Positions 25,426-34,801 of a DNA stretch of 64,000 nt are shown one piece after another. Within the stretch, counting starts at the first letter, position 1, and each line of letters starts with the position of its first letter. The DNA is from Deferrisoma camini S3R1 (GTDB taxonomy: Bacteria; Desulfobacterota; Deferrisomatia; Deferrisomatales; Deferrisomataceae). Where the stretch lies: positions 3,660,264-3,724,263 of the forward strand of contig NZ_JAFN01000001.1 in the NCBI RefSeq assembly GCF_000526155.1. The letters run 5' to 3'. A model generated the notes under the pieces. That model did no database searches and was not told the DNA's origin. It was given only the letters and a program-made list of their open reading frames with translations. The position numbers were made by a program, and so were the translations under genes.

Positions 25426-27431
25426 TGGGGGCGACCGACCGTGCCCCCCCCTGGGGGGACCCGTGGCTCGAACCGTATCGGCACGCGATCGAGGCCCGCC
25501 GGAGCCGGATCCACCGGTGGGCCCGGCGGCTCACCGGGGGGCGGACCTCGATCGCGGACTTCGCCAGCGGCCACACCTACTTCGGCCTCCATCGGACGCC
25601 GGAGGGATGGCGCCTGGCCGAGTGGGCGCCGGCGGCCGAGGCGATATATCTCGTCGGTGACGTCACCGGATGGGAGGAACGGGAGCCGTTTCGGTTCCGT
25701 CGGCTGGACGCCCACGGCCGTTGGGAGCTTGTGCTGCCGGCCGATGCCCTGTGTCACGGCCAGCACTACAAGCTCCGGATCCACTGGGCCGGGGGGGCGG
25801 GCGACCGGATCCCGGCCTGGGCCCGCAGGGTGGTCCAGGACCCGGAGACCGGGCTGTTCAGCGCCCAGGTGTGGGCGCCGGATCGGCCGTACCGTTGGCG
25901 CCACCCCAGACCGGAGCCCTCCGCCGAGGCGCCCCTGGTGTACGAGGCCCACGTGGGCATGGCTCAGGAACGGGAAGGGGTCGGCACCTACGCCGAGTTT
26001 CGGGACCGGGTGCTGCCTCGCATCGTGCGGGCCGGCTACAACACCGTGCAGCTCATGGCCGTGGCCGAGCACCCCTACTACGGCTCGTTCGGATACCACG
26101 TGTCGAGCTTCTTCGCGGCCTCGAGCCGGTTCGGCACCCCCGAGGACCTGAAGTCCCTGGTGGACGCGGCCCACGGGCTGGGGCTCCGGGTCACGATGGA
26201 TCTCGTGCACTCCCACGCGGTCAAGAACGAGAACGAGGGCCTGGGGCGGTACGACGGGACCCGGCACCAGTTCTTCCACGCCGGGCCCCGGGGGGAGCAC
26301 CCGGTGTGGGACTCGCTCCTGTTCGACTACGGGAAACCCGAGGTGCTCCACTTCCTGCTCTCGAACTGCCGGTTCTGGCTGGACGAGTACCGGATGGACG
26401 GGTTCCGGTTCGACGGGATCACGAGCATGCTGTTCCTGCACCACGGTCTGGGGCACACGTTCTCGGGGTACGACGAGTACTTCGGACCCCAGGTGGACGA
26501 GGACGCGTACGCCTACCTGGCCCTGGCCAACGAGGTGGTCCACCAGGTTCGGCCCGGCGCGCTCACCGTGGCCGAGGACGTGAGCGGCATGCCCGGGCTG
26601 TGCGCCCCCGTGGGGCAGGGTGGCGCCGGGTTCGACCGCCGGCTGGCCATGGGGGTGCCGGACTGCTGGTTCCGCCTGGTGCGCGAGGTGCCCGACGAGG
26701 CCTGGGACCTGGGGTGGGTGTGGCACGAGCTCAACAACCGGAGGCCCGAAGAGCGGGTGGTGAGCTACGCCGAGAGCCACGACCAGGCCCTGGTGGGGGG
26801 CAAGACCCTCGTGTTCGAGCTGATCGGTGACGCGATGTACGGCCACATGCGGCGGGACGACCCCGACCTGCGGGTGGAACGGGGCGTTGCGTTGCACAAG
26901 ATGATCCGGCTGGCCACCCTGGCCACGGCCGGGCACGGGTACCTCACGTTCATGGGCAACGAGTTCGGCCACCCCGAGTGGGTGGACTTCCCCCGGCAGG
27001 GGAACCGGTGGTCTTATCGCTACGCCCGGAGGCAGTGGAGCCTGGCCGACGATCCGGACCTGAGGTACCACGGCTTGGCCGAGTTCGACCGACAGATGAT
27101 CGGTCTCGCCCGGAAAGAGGGGTTCGTGGGGCGGGACGAGCCGCAGCTCCTGCTCCTGCGCTCCGAGGACAAGATCCTGGGGTTTGCCCGGGGCCGGCTG
27201 TTCTTCTTCTTCAACTTCCACCCCACCCGGTCCCGCACGGAGTACCCGGTGGAGGTGCCGGCCGGGGCCTACGACTTGGTCCTCGACACCGACGAGCCCC
27301 GGTTCGCCGGGCCCGGCCGCCTGGTGCCGGGCCAGCGGTTCCTCACCCATCCCCTGCCCGGCGGAACCCTGGGGATCCGGCTGTACCTGCCCAGCCGGTG
27401 CGCCCTGGTGCTGCGGCGCGAGGCCGGATGA
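25422..27431 (+). CDS. glgB: 1,4-alpha-glucan branching enzyme, eukaryote-like type
   Basis: A 669-residue branching enzyme: N-terminal CBM48 (about residues 40-140), then the GH13 barrel with nucleophile D331 (GFRFDGITSM), acid/base E385 (VAEDVSGM) and D454 (ESHDQAL), then an all-beta C-domain. The segments LVHSHAVKNENEGL, YDGTRHQFFHAGPRG and the LLSNCRFWLDEY stretch are those of subfamily GH13_8 (eukaryotic and some bacterial), not the common bacterial GH13_9. The ATG overlaps the glgA stop, implying translational coupling. Confidence 0.93.
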   Translation: MMGATDRAPPWGDPWLEPYRHAIEARRSRIHRWARRLTGGRTSIADFASGHTYFGLHRTPEGWRLAEWAPAAEAIYLVGDVTGWEEREPFRFRRLDAHGRWELVLPADALCHGQHYKLRIHWAGGAGDRIPAWARRVVQDPETGLFSAQVWAPDRPYRWRHPRPEPSAEAPLVYEAHVGMAQEREGVGTYAEFRDRVLPRIVRAGYNTVQLMAVAEHPYYGSFGYHVSSFFAASSRFGTPEDLKSLVDAAHGLGLRVTMDLVHSHAVKNENEGLGRYDGTRHQFFHAGPRGEHPVWDSLLFDYGKPEVLHFLLSNCRFWLDEYRMDGFRFDGITSMLFLHHGLGHTFSGYDEYFGPQVDEDAYAYLALANEVVHQVRPGALTVAEDVSGMPGLCAPVGQGGAGFDRRLAMGVPDCWFRLVREVPDEAWDLGWVWHELNNRRPEERVVSYAESHDQALVGGKTLVFELIGDAMYGHMRRDDPDLRVERGVALHKMIRLATLATAGHGYLTFMGNEFGHPEWVDFPRQGNRWSYRYARRQWSLADDPDLRYHGLAEFDRQMIGLARKEGFVGRDEPQLLLLRSEDKILGFARGRLFFFFNFHPTRSRTEYPVEVPAGAYDLVLDTDEPRFAGPGRLVPGQRFLTHPLPGGTLGIRLYLPSRCALVLRREAG

Positions 27432-27919
27432 CTTTCGCTAGGACGCTAGGACGCTGGGAGGCTTGAAAATATGCGTAATATCAAAGCGTTCCGAGCATGG
27501 CCACGCCTCTTTGGTGTCACCTCGCGGTCTCGGGGGGGCAGGGGGCTGGATTCGGCTAGGCGGCCTGGCGGTTCTCGAACCCGCCAAATATCGGGGGTAT
27601 GCTCTGGTGTCGTGTTTCGGAAATTTCGTGCTGTTCCCAAGGGGTGGGGCTGGGGGCCCCTCCTTCGCTGAACGGCCTCGCAGGGGCCGCCTCGGCGCGG
27701 TCCGCCGCGGCGCGTGAGGGCACGCGCCGCGGCCGATCCCCTGGCGCCGGGCGGCCCGGGCTGCTCGGCCGTCGCGCTTCGTCGGAGCCCCCAGCCCCAC
27801 CGATCGTTTGGCGGCGGTTCGGGGAAGCGGCCTAGCTGCCCAGCCCCCCAGCGGACCGAAGGCCCTAGACCGACGACCAACGACCAACGACCGACGACCG
27901 AAGTTACAAGGATGCCTTC
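27432..27919. other. Gap with dispersed repeats before glgP
   Basis: No credible gene. Right after glgB there are tandem 8-mers (GCTAGGAC twice, then GCTGGGAG). At about 27835-27866 lies the segment CCCAGCGGACCGAAGGCCC, also found in similar form near 3971-4000 and 5830-5852, followed by five heptamers at 27868-27902 that end 17 bases before the glgP start. Confidence 0.6.
27868..27902. repeat. Degenerate heptamer repeat, 5 units
   Basis: Five contiguous heptamers: GACCGAC, GACCAAC, GACCAAC, GACCGAC, GACCGAA. This is the longest of four such arrays in the window and lies directly upstream of the glgP start region. Confidence 0.85.
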
Positions 27920-30472
27920 ATGCATATGCGCACGTTTTCCGTGACCCCCAGGCTCCCCGAGCGGCTTGCGCCGCTCCTGGAGATCGCCCACAACCTCTGG
28001 TGGGTGTGGAACCCCGAGGCGGTGGACCTGTTCCGCCGCATCGACCACGACCTGTGGTCGGCCACCGGCCACAACCCCGTCGCGCTGCTGGGCCGGGTGG
28101 ATCAGGACCGACTCGAGTCCCTGGCCCGGGACCCGGTGTTCGTGGCCCACATGGACCGGGTGGCCCAGGCCCTGGGCCGATATCTCTCGATGCCCACGTG
28201 GGTCTCTCAGGCCTACCCCGAGCTGGAGGCCGCCCGGGTGGCCTACTTCTCCATGGAGTTCGGGATCCACGAGTGCCTGCCCGTGTACGCGGGCGGGTTG
28301 GGCGTGCTGGCCGGCGACCACCTGAAGAGCGCCAGCGAGCTGGGTCTTCCGTTCGTGGGCGTGGGGCTCCTGTACCGCCAGGGGTACTTCCACCAATACC
28401 TGACCCACGACGGGTGGCAGCAGGAGGTGTACCCCGAGAACGACGTGTACAACATGCCCCTGCGGCCGGTGCGCACGGACGACGGCGAGCCGGTGGAGGT
28501 GGAGGTGCGCATGGCGGGCCGGCCGGTGCGGATCCGGGCCTGGCGGGCCCAGGTGGGGCGGATCCCGCTGTACCTGCTCGACACCAACCTGGCGGCCAAC
28601 GATCCGGCGGATCGGGCGATCACCCACCAGCTGTACGCGCCGGGGGAGGGGATGCGGATCCGCCAGGAGGTGGTGCTCGGGGTGGGCGGGGTGCGGATGC
28701 TGGAGGCCGTTGGGGTGGAGCCGGCCGTCTGCCACATGAACGAAGGGCACTCGGCGTTCCTCGGCCTGGAGCGGATCCGGGTGCTCATGGAGCGCACCGA
28801 GCTGTCGTTCGCCGAGGCCTTGGAGGCGGTGCGGGTGGGGAGCGTGTTCACCACCCACACCCCGGTACCCGCGGGCATCGACCTATTTCGGCCGCCGGAG
28901 ATTGAGCAGTACCTGGGCGACATCCTCAAGGAGATGGGGATCGGGGTCGGGGACCTGATGGCCCTGGGTCGGGAGAACCCCGCCGACCCCGACGCGCCCC
29001 TGTCCATGGCCGTGCTGGCCTTGAGGCTCAGCGGCCACCGCAACGGGGTGAGTCGGCTCCACGGCCGGGTGTCCCGTCGGATGTGGGCCGGGGTGTGGCC
29101 GGGCATCCCCGAGGAGGAGGTGCCCATCGGCCACGTGACCAACGGCATCCACGTGCGCAGTTGGCTGTCGGACGAGATGGCCCGTCTGTTCGATCGGTAC
29201 CTGGGCCCGTCGTGGGTGGACGAGCCCTTGGACCAGGCCATGTGGAAGCGGGTCCACGACATCCCGGACAACGAGCTGTGGCGGGCCCAGGAGCGGCTCC
29301 GGGAACGGCTGGTCGGGTTCGTGCGGAGGCGTCTGCGGGCCCAGTTGGAGCGCCGCGGAGCGAAGCCCGACGAGGTGCGGGCCGCCGACGAGGTGCTCGA
29401 CCCCGAGGCCCTCACGATCGGGTTCGCTCGGCGGTTCGCCACCTACAAGCGGGCCGTGCTGCTCTTTCGGGACCCCGAGCGCCTGGCCCGGATCCTCAAC
29501 CACCCGGACCGGCCGGTCCAGATCCTGTTCGCGGGCAAGGCCCACCCGGCCGACAACGAGGGGAAGAAGTTCATCCAGGAGATCGTGCACCACTGCCGGC
29601 AGAAGGAGTTTCGGAACCGGGTGGTGTTCCTCGAGGACTACGACGTCAACCTGGCCCGTTACCTGGTCCAGGGGTGCGACGTATGGCTGAACACCCCCCG
29701 CCGGCCCTTGGAGGCCTGCGGCACCAGCGGCATGAAGGTGGTGCCCAACGGGGGGCTCCACCTCAGCGTGCTCGACGGGTGGTGGGACGAGGCCTATGAC
29801 GGCGAGGTGGGCTGGGCGATCGGCCACGGCGAGGAGTACCAGAACCCGGACCTGCAGGATCGGGTGGAGAGCCTGGACCTGTACGACCTGCTTGAGAACG
29901 AGGTGGTGCCCCTCTACTACACCCGCGGAGACGACGGGCTGCCCCGGGGTTGGATCCAGCGCACGAAGACGGCCATGGAGCGCCTGACGCCCGTGTTCAA
30001 CACCAACCGAATGGTGCGGGAGTACGCCGAACGGTATTACCTGCCGGCCCTGTCCCTGTGGACCCGGTTTGCCCAGAGCAACCATCAGGCCGCGCGAGCC
30101 CTGGCGCGGTGGAAGGCGCGGGTGCGGGAGGCGTGGGCCGGGGTCCGGGTGGCCGAGGTGTGGGCCGACGACGGTGCCGAGCGGCGGGTGGGCGACGAGT
30201 TCGCCGTGCGGTGTCTGGTGCACCTGAACGGTTTGGCCCCGGAGGACGTGCAGGTGGAGGCCTACTACGGCCTGTTGGATCCCTCGGGCCAGGTGGCGGC
30301 CCCCGCCCGCAGGGCCCTGCGGTCCGAGGGCCGTCGGGAGGACGGGGGTTGGGAGTTCGCCGGTCAGATCCCGTGTGAGCGCACGGGCCGGTACGGGTAC
30401 GTGGTGCGGGTGCTGCCCCACCATCCCAACCTGACCAGCCCCTGGGACCTTGGGCTGGTGGTGTGGGGCTAG
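27920..30472 (+). CDS. glgP: Alpha-glucan (glycogen) phosphorylase
   Basis: An 850-residue GT35 enzyme releasing glucose-1-phosphate from glycogen. The pyridoxal-phosphate lysine is K606 in GTSGMKVVPNGG; ISMEF-like YFSMEFGIHE, YAGGLGVLAGDHLKSAS and the NEGHSAF segment are typical. It belongs to the TIGR02094-type phosphorylases, with an N-terminus (PLLEIAHNLWWVWNPEA) found in Thermotoga and deltaproteobacterial members rather than the E. coli form. The start ATG-CAT-ATG has AAGGATG upstream. Its stop overlaps the stop of the convergent PilZ gene by four bases. Confidence 0.95.
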   Translation: MHMRTFSVTPRLPERLAPLLEIAHNLWWVWNPEAVDLFRRIDHDLWSATGHNPVALLGRVDQDRLESLARDPVFVAHMDRVAQALGRYLSMPTWVSQAYPELEAARVAYFSMEFGIHECLPVYAGGLGVLAGDHLKSASELGLPFVGVGLLYRQGYFHQYLTHDGWQQEVYPENDVYNMPLRPVRTDDGEPVEVEVRMAGRPVRIRAWRAQVGRIPLYLLDTNLAANDPADRAITHQLYAPGEGMRIRQEVVLGVGGVRMLEAVGVEPAVCHMNEGHSAFLGLERIRVLMERTELSFAEALEAVRVGSVFTTHTPVPAGIDLFRPPEIEQYLGDILKEMGIGVGDLMALGRENPADPDAPLSMAVLALRLSGHRNGVSRLHGRVSRRMWAGVWPGIPEEEVPIGHVTNGIHVRSWLSDEMARLFDRYLGPSWVDEPLDQAMWKRVHDIPDNELWRAQERLRERLVGFVRRRLRAQLERRGAKPDEVRAADEVLDPEALTIGFARRFATYKRAVLLFRDPERLARILNHPDRPVQILFAGKAHPADNEGKKFIQEIVHHCRQKEFRNRVVFLEDYDVNLARYLVQGCDVWLNTPRRPLEACGTSGMKVVPNGGLHLSVLDGWWDEAYDGEVGWAIGHGEEYQNPDLQDRVESLDLYDLLENEVVPLYYTRGDDGLPRGWIQRTKTAMERLTPVFNTNRMVREYAERYYLPALSLWTRFAQSNHQAARALARWKARVREAWAGVRVAEVWADDGAERRVGDEFAVRCLVHLNGLAPEDVQVEAYYGLLDPSGQVAAPARRALRSEGRREDGGWEFAGQIPCERTGRYGYVVRVLPHHPNLTSPWDLGLVVWG

Positions 30473-31203
30473 GGTCGGATGCCCTTACGGAGGAGGTCCA
30501 CCTGGGCCTGGACGATGAAACGGCCCAGGCGCCCCTCGGTTCGGCCGGAGAGGGGGGAGAAGCGCAGCCTGGCGAACCCCGGGAACGGGGCCGTGCCCTC
30601 GTCGGGTCGGGCCTCCAGCACCTGGGCGGCCAGGCCCGAGAGCACCTCGCTGGGCGCAAGCCGGATCCAAAGAAGGATCCACGACCCCGGCCGGGGCAGG
30701 GGCGGCGCGGCCGAGATCCTGGCCCCCCCGATGCTCACGTCCAGCACCACGCAGGGCCGCCGGTCGCTCACCCGGGTCGCCAGCGTCTCCAGGGCCGAAC
30801 CGCGGCCCGCTGCGGGCGCCGGTTCCGGCAGCTCGGCCCACTCCGCCTTGAGGGAGCAGGCAAGCCGGTAGGCGGCCCGACGGTTGATTCGCTCCACGCC
30901 GCCTGTGTCCACCCGCAGCACCCGGAGGCCGTCGGTCCCCGCTTCCAGCTCCCCCCGCAGGCACAGGATGCCGCGGGTGCCCGGCACCCGGAACTCGGCA
31001 CGGGTGCCGGCGGGGGCGGGCTCGGGGCGAGAGGCGTCCAGGGGGGCCAGCACCACCCGGCCCCCCTGGACGTCCACGCAGGCCGCGTCCACGGGGAGGC
31101 GTTCCCCGTCGGTCACCAGGAACCCCCGGGCCTGGAGGACCTCCAGGGCCCAAGGAGGAAGATTACGAGCCGAGCTTTCGGATTCGTTCGGTGGGGGATT
31201 CAA
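30469..31203 (-). CDS. PilZ-domain protein (YcgR-like)
   Basis: A protein of up to 244 residues with an N-terminal YcgR-N-like beta domain and a C-terminal PilZ domain that binds cyclic di-GMP. The binding residues are visible in INRRAAYRL (RxxxR) and VLDVSIGGARI (DxSxxG). As last gene of a flagellar unit it probably acts as a c-di-GMP-dependent motor brake. The start is uncertain: the TTG at 31203 overlaps fliN by 41 bases and lacks a clear ribosome-binding site; a GTG at 31116 is the next option. Confidence 0.82.
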   Translation of the reverse strand: MNPPPNESESSARNLPPWALEVLQARGFLVTDGERLPVDAACVDVQGGRVVLAPLDASRPEPAPAGTRAEFRVPGTRGILCLRGELEAGTDGLRVLRVDTGGVERINRRAAYRLACSLKAEWAELPEPAPAAGRGSALETLATRVSDRRPCVVLDVSIGGARISAAPPLPRPGSWILLWIRLAPSEVLSGLAAQVLEARPDEGTAPFPGFARLRFSPLSGRTEGRLGRFIVQAQVDLLRKGIRP

Positions 31204-32170
31204 TTTCGGTGATCCGCAGCGCGAAGTGGTCGGAGCTGACCACCACCAGCTCGCCCTTGGCCAGCACCTGATTGTTGACCACCAGCTCCACGGGCGCCTC
31301 GGTGTCCTTGTCCAGATCGATGATGGACCCCGGCCGGAGCCGCTGGATCTCCTTGAGGGACATCTCGGCCTCGCCCAGGCGCACGGTGGCCTCGACCTCG
31401 AGCTCGAGGATCAGGTCGATGTTCCGGATGTCCGGCGGGGCCGGCTGCTCTCCCCCCGGCGCGGCGGCGGCCCCCGTGGGGGGGGCCGAGGGAGCCGACA
31501 CCACGCCGACGGACGGCCCCTCTTCCTCCTCCTCCCGGAGGATCTTGGCCATCTCCTGGGCCACATTGACGGGCAGGAGGACCCGGAGGGGGGTCTCGAG
31601 GATCCCCTCCACCTTGATGGTGCCCACCGCCAGGAACGCCTGGTCGCCCCAGGAGAGGACCTCGGTGAGGGCTCCCTCGTCCACGGTCTGGACCTGGGGC
31701 GGATCGAACCCCACCTCTCGGCCCATGGTGGCCGAGAGCGGCGGAGCGCCGCTTCCCGCCACCTGGGTCAGGGCCTCCTTGAGGGCGTCGAGGTCGGCCT
31801 CCTCCAGTTCCTCCTTCGCCTCCCCCTCGCCGCCCAGGATCAGGTCCGCCAGCATCGAGGCCTCCCGGTGGCGCAGCAGGAACGCCATCTCCCCGGAGAA
31901 TCCGGACCGGAACGGAAACCGGACCAGCAACCCCTTGTCCGCGGACAGGTCCGACAGGCTCACCACCTGGCCGAGGCCTTCGGTGACCTGGGCCGGCCGG
32001 GCCAGGAGGGCCGCCAGGGCCGAGTTGGCCGACGCGAAGAACACCCGCGCGGCCTTCTCAACGGCCTCCACCTCGGCCGGGCTGAGGTCGGCGGCCGGCA
32101 CGTCGCCGATGTCGTCCGCGGCGGCGCTCAGCAGTCGGTCGATCTCGTCTTGGCTCAGGATGTCCGACAT
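31163..32170 (-). CDS. fliN: Flagellar motor switch protein FliN/FliY
   Basis: A 335-residue switch protein. The N-terminus MSDILSQDEIDRLL resembles FliM/FliY; the middle is a CheC-like domain without the clear phosphatase motifs being obvious; an alanine/proline-rich linker (residues about 215-240) leads to the C-terminal SpoA/FliN domain (LELEVEATVRLGEAEMSLKEI ... RITEI). The length and three-part layout fit FliY rather than the short FliN of enterics. It lies 25 bases after fliM on the same strand and forms part of the C-ring that sets rotation direction. Confidence 0.9.
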   Translation of the reverse strand: MSDILSQDEIDRLLSAAADDIGDVPAADLSPAEVEAVEKAARVFFASANSALAALLARPAQVTEGLGQVVSLSDLSADKGLLVRFPFRSGFSGEMAFLLRHREASMLADLILGGEGEAKEELEEADLDALKEALTQVAGSGAPPLSATMGREVGFDPPQVQTVDEGALTEVLSWGDQAFLAVGTIKVEGILETPLRVLLPVNVAQEMAKILREEEEEGPSVGVVSAPSAPPTGAAAAPGGEQPAPPDIRNIDLILELEVEATVRLGEAEMSLKEIQRLRPGSIIDLDKDTEAPVELVVNNQVLAKGELVVVSSDHFALRITEIESPTERIRKLGS

Positions 32171-32195
32171 GCTCTCTCCCGCGAGGGGCCGGGGC

Positions 32196-33248
32196 TCAGC
32201 CCGACCCGGTCTCCAGGGCTTGGAACCCCTCCCCGCCCTCGGAGGACGGCTCGGGTTCCTCGTCCACGATGGGGGCCTCGATCCGGACCGCCTTGCGCCC
32301 CTTCCGGGCCCCGAACACCGCCCGGAACTTGGGAATGCCCTCCACCGACACCGTGACGGACTGGTGAAGATCCGCTCCCAACGGGAACAGATCCCCTTCC
32401 TTCAGGGCCAGGATCTGCCGGATGGTCATGCGTTGGCGGCACAGGTCCGCGCTCAGACCCGCCACCGCCCGCGCGATGACCTCGTCGATCCGGCGGTAGT
32501 CGGCTTCGGTCATCCGGGTCGTGATGTCGGTCTGGTGCTCCTGCCGCAGTTCCACGGCGAAGGGCTCCAGGTAGATCGCCGGGATGCACAGGTTCATCAT
32601 GCCCGAGGTCTGGCCCACCTTCACCTCGAACACGATCACCACCACGATCTCGTTGGGGGCGACGATCTGCACGAGCTGAGGGCTCGTCTCCCTGCGGTCC
32701 AGCTCGAACCGGGTCTCCCCGATGGTGCGCCATGCGTCGTGCAGATCCTTGAGGGCCATGTCGATGAACCCCTCGATCAGGGCCTGCTCGATGGGGGTGA
32801 TCTCCCGGTTCAAGGTGGGGGTCTCGGACGATCCCCCCATCAGCTTCTCGATCACCGCGAACACCAGGGTGGGGTTGACCTCGAAGGCCAGGGTCCCCCC
32901 CTGGGGCACGATCTTGACCACGTTGATGCAGGTGGTCTCGGGGAGGCTCATCAGGAACTCGGCGTAGGAGAGCTGGTCCACGCTCAGGAGCACGATGTCC
33001 GAGATGGTGCGCAGGTACGCCGAGAGGTCCAGGGCCAGATTGCGGGCGTAGCGCTCGTGCAGGAAGTGGAGGCTCTGGAGGACGTTCTTCGAGATCCGGT
33101 TGGGCCGCTTGAAGTCGTAGCGGCTCGCCCGCTTGCGGTACCGGGTGGGGGTGGGCTTGGCCTCGGGCTTGGCCGGAGCCGCCTCCTGCTGGAGCGGGAT
33201 GCTCTGGAGCAGGGCGTTGACTTCTTCCTGGCTGAGAAGTTCCGACAC
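32196..33248 (-). CDS. fliM: Flagellar motor switch protein FliM
   Basis: A 350-residue C-ring protein. The N-terminal CheY-P-binding peptide LLSQEEVNALLQSI is present, followed by the CheC-like middle domain (ISKNVLQSLHFLHERYARNL, the GGSSE loop) and a C-terminal SpoA domain (LKEGDLFPLG, VSVEGIPKFRA). The GTG at 33248, with GAGGA upstream, is preferred over an earlier in-frame codon because it places the CheY-binding motif at the N-terminus. Confidence 0.93.
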   Translation of the reverse strand: MSELLSQEEVNALLQSIPLQQEAAPAKPEAKPTPTRYRKRASRYDFKRPNRISKNVLQSLHFLHERYARNLALDLSAYLRTISDIVLLSVDQLSYAEFLMSLPETTCINVVKIVPQGGTLAFEVNPTLVFAVIEKLMGGSSETPTLNREITPIEQALIEGFIDMALKDLHDAWRTIGETRFELDRRETSPQLVQIVAPNEIVVVIVFEVKVGQTSGMMNLCIPAIYLEPFAVELRQEHQTDITTRMTEADYRRIDEVIARAVAGLSADLCRQRMTIRQILALKEGDLFPLGADLHQSVTVSVEGIPKFRAVFGARKGRKAVRIEAPIVDEEPEPSSEGGEGFQALETGSG

Positions 33249-33396
33249 CTTCGTCCTCGTGCGGCGCGGGCCGCCTCGCACGGGGCGGCCGTGTACGCAG
33301 GGCTACCGTATTCGGATCGGCAGATCGGTCTCGGTTCGTGAGGGGCGCGGCGCCCCCCCCGCAGGTTCCACGCCCCAGGCGCGTGCGGCCGCCGGA

Positions 33397-34140
33397 TCAC
33401 TCGTCGAACATGCCCTCCAGGAGCCCGCGCAGCCGGAGCACGGCGGCCGAGTGGAGCTGGCTCACCCGCGACTCGGTGACGCCGAGGATCTTGCCCACCT
33501 CCTTCATGGTCAGTTCGTTGAAGTAATACAGCTTGAGCACCAGCGACTCTTTTTCCGGCAGCTCGTCGATCTTCCGGGCCAGGATCTCGCGAACCTCCTG
33601 CTTGCGGAGCAGCTCGAACGGGCTCTTCTCGGGCTCGTCGGGGATGTACTCCCCCAGCTCCCTGGCCTCGTCGTCGTCCTCCACCTCGCCGCCGGGCCGG
33701 TTCAGGGAGAGAAGGGAGAGCCCCCTGGCCTTGTACAGGAGCTCGTTGAACTCCTCCATGGTGATCCCCATGGCCGCGGCCACCTCTTCATGGGTGGCCG
33801 GCCGCTGGAGCTGCTGCTCCAGCCGGTGGAACACCTGGGCGAGCTCCCGCTCCTTGCGCCGCATGGACCGTGGAGCCCAGTCCTGCTGCCGCAGGTAGTC
33901 GAGCATGGCCCCCCGGATCCGGAACTCGGCGTAGGTCTTGAACTTGACCCCCCGGTCCGGCACGAACTTGTCGATGGCGTCGATGAGGCCGAGGACCCCC
34001 GTGTTGATGAGGTCGTCCACCTCGATGGAAGAGGGGAGCCGGGCTGCCAGCCGCTCGGCGATGTACTTGACGAGGGGCGCGTACTCCTCGATGAGCTCGT
34101 CCCTGCTGCGCTGGGGCTCGGCGGCGGAAATGGCCGACAC
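33397..34140 (-). CDS. fliA: Flagellar sigma factor (sigma-28)
   Basis: A 247-residue sigma factor of the FliA/WhiG type: region 2 (LVKYIAERLAARLPSSIEVDDLINTGVLGLIDAI ... KTYAEFRIRGAMLDYLR), region 3 (PATHEEVAAAMGI) and region 4 (SLVLKLYYFNELTMKEVGKILGVTESRVSQLHSAA). It directs late flagellar transcription. The GTG at 34140, with GAAGGAG, gives the normal length; a longer frame reading upstream would cross a terminator and promoter. A good vegetative promoter lies at 34196-34224. Confidence 0.94.
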   Translation of the reverse strand: MSAISAAEPQRSRDELIEEYAPLVKYIAERLAARLPSSIEVDDLINTGVLGLIDAIDKFVPDRGVKFKTYAEFRIRGAMLDYLRQQDWAPRSMRRKERELAQVFHRLEQQLQRPATHEEVAAAMGITMEEFNELLYKARGLSLLSLNRPGGEVEDDDEARELGEYIPDEPEKSPFELLRKQEVREILARKIDELPEKESLVLKLYYFNELTMKEVGKILGVTESRVSQLHSAAVLRLRGLLEGMFDE

Positions 34141-34195
34141 TCCTTCGGGTTCGAGACGGCTGGGGAAGGGCGAGATGAGGGGAAAACCGGCGCGT

Positions 34196-34224
34196 ATCCT
34201 AGCATCGGGCCCAGGGTGTGTCAA
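34196..34224 (-). promoter_or_regulatory. Sigma-70-type promoter of fliA
   Basis: On the minus strand a perfect TTGACA is followed by a 17-base spacer and TAGGAT, about 55 bases before the fliA start. It suggests that fliA, fliM, fliN and pilZ are transcribed together from a housekeeping promoter. Confidence 0.7.
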
Positions 34225-34245
34225 CGCGGGCCCACCCCCGTGGCG

Positions 34246-34282
34246 AAAACACAAAACGCCCCTCTTCCCCGCTGGAGAGGGG
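34246..34282 (-). terminator. Terminator after the FlgM-like gene
   Basis: On the minus strand CCCCTCT pairs with AGAGGGG across a 10-base loop, followed by GCGTTTTGTGTTTT. It separates the FlgN/FlgM-like pair from fliA. Confidence 0.75.
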
Positions 34283-34309
34283 TGGATTCCGGCGGAGGGC
34301 GTCCCGTGC

Positions 34310-34651
34310 TCAGCCCAGGTAGAGGGCCCGGAGCCGGGCCTCCAGCTCTTGGGGCGGCACGCCGTCGTCGGCGATTTCGTCACGGTGCCGGGTGAGGAGC
34401 TCGTCCCTCGTGCTGCGGATCCTCGCCTGGCGGGCGTCGGGGTCGATGCCGGGCTCGTTGCGGTCCACCAAGACGGCGGCCAGGTTCCCCACCCACTGGA
34501 CCTTCTGGGCCGTGGGACTCAGGTTGACCCGGTCCGCCGCCAGGGAGGCACCGGCCCGCGCCGACACCTTGGGCCGGTGGACCTTGCCCAGCCGGTCCTG
34601 CCTGGCGTAGGTGCGCAGCACGTTGTGCACCGTGAATTGGGAGATGCCCAT
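34310..34651 (-). CDS. Probable FlgM-like flagellar regulator
   Basis: A small 113-residue protein beginning MGISQFTVHNVLRTYARQ. The middle carries DRVNLSPTAQKVQ, similar to the short motif before the sigma-binding helices of FlgM anti-sigma factors, and the rest is helical and charged. It lies immediately upstream of fliA and downstream of a FlgN-like gene, the usual place for flgM. The similarity is weak and other hypothetical flagellar proteins share this N-terminus, so the call is tentative. If correct it would hold FliA inactive until the hook is complete. Confidence 0.5.
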   Translation of the reverse strand: MGISQFTVHNVLRTYARQDRLGKVHRPKVSARAGASLAADRVNLSPTAQKVQWVGNLAAVLVDRNEPGIDPDARQARIRSTRDELLTRHRDEIADDGVPPQELEARLRALYLG

Positions 34652-34801
34652 GGTCCCATCCCTGGGAAAGGGTCTGATCCTTCGAATTGACCCATCGGCA
34701 CGGGCCGACGAAGACTTTAGCGGAAAATGCGGTTACTCCGGAGGCCGGGGCAGGGGGCCTGCCTCCGGCCGGGCACGAATCTGGCGATGCTTTCGTTGGA
34801 A

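Noticed and set aside
27560-27600. A tRNA-like TTCTCGAACCC string in the glgP gap
   Set aside because: No acceptor, D or anticodon stems can be drawn around it.
27463-27835. Short frames in the gap before glgP
   Set aside because: They have no ribosome-binding sites, low-complexity arginine/glycine/proline composition and overlap dispersed repeats.
5867-27902. The heptamer arrays as a CRISPR array
   Set aside because: Units are only seven bases, directly joined without spacers, and there are no cas genes.
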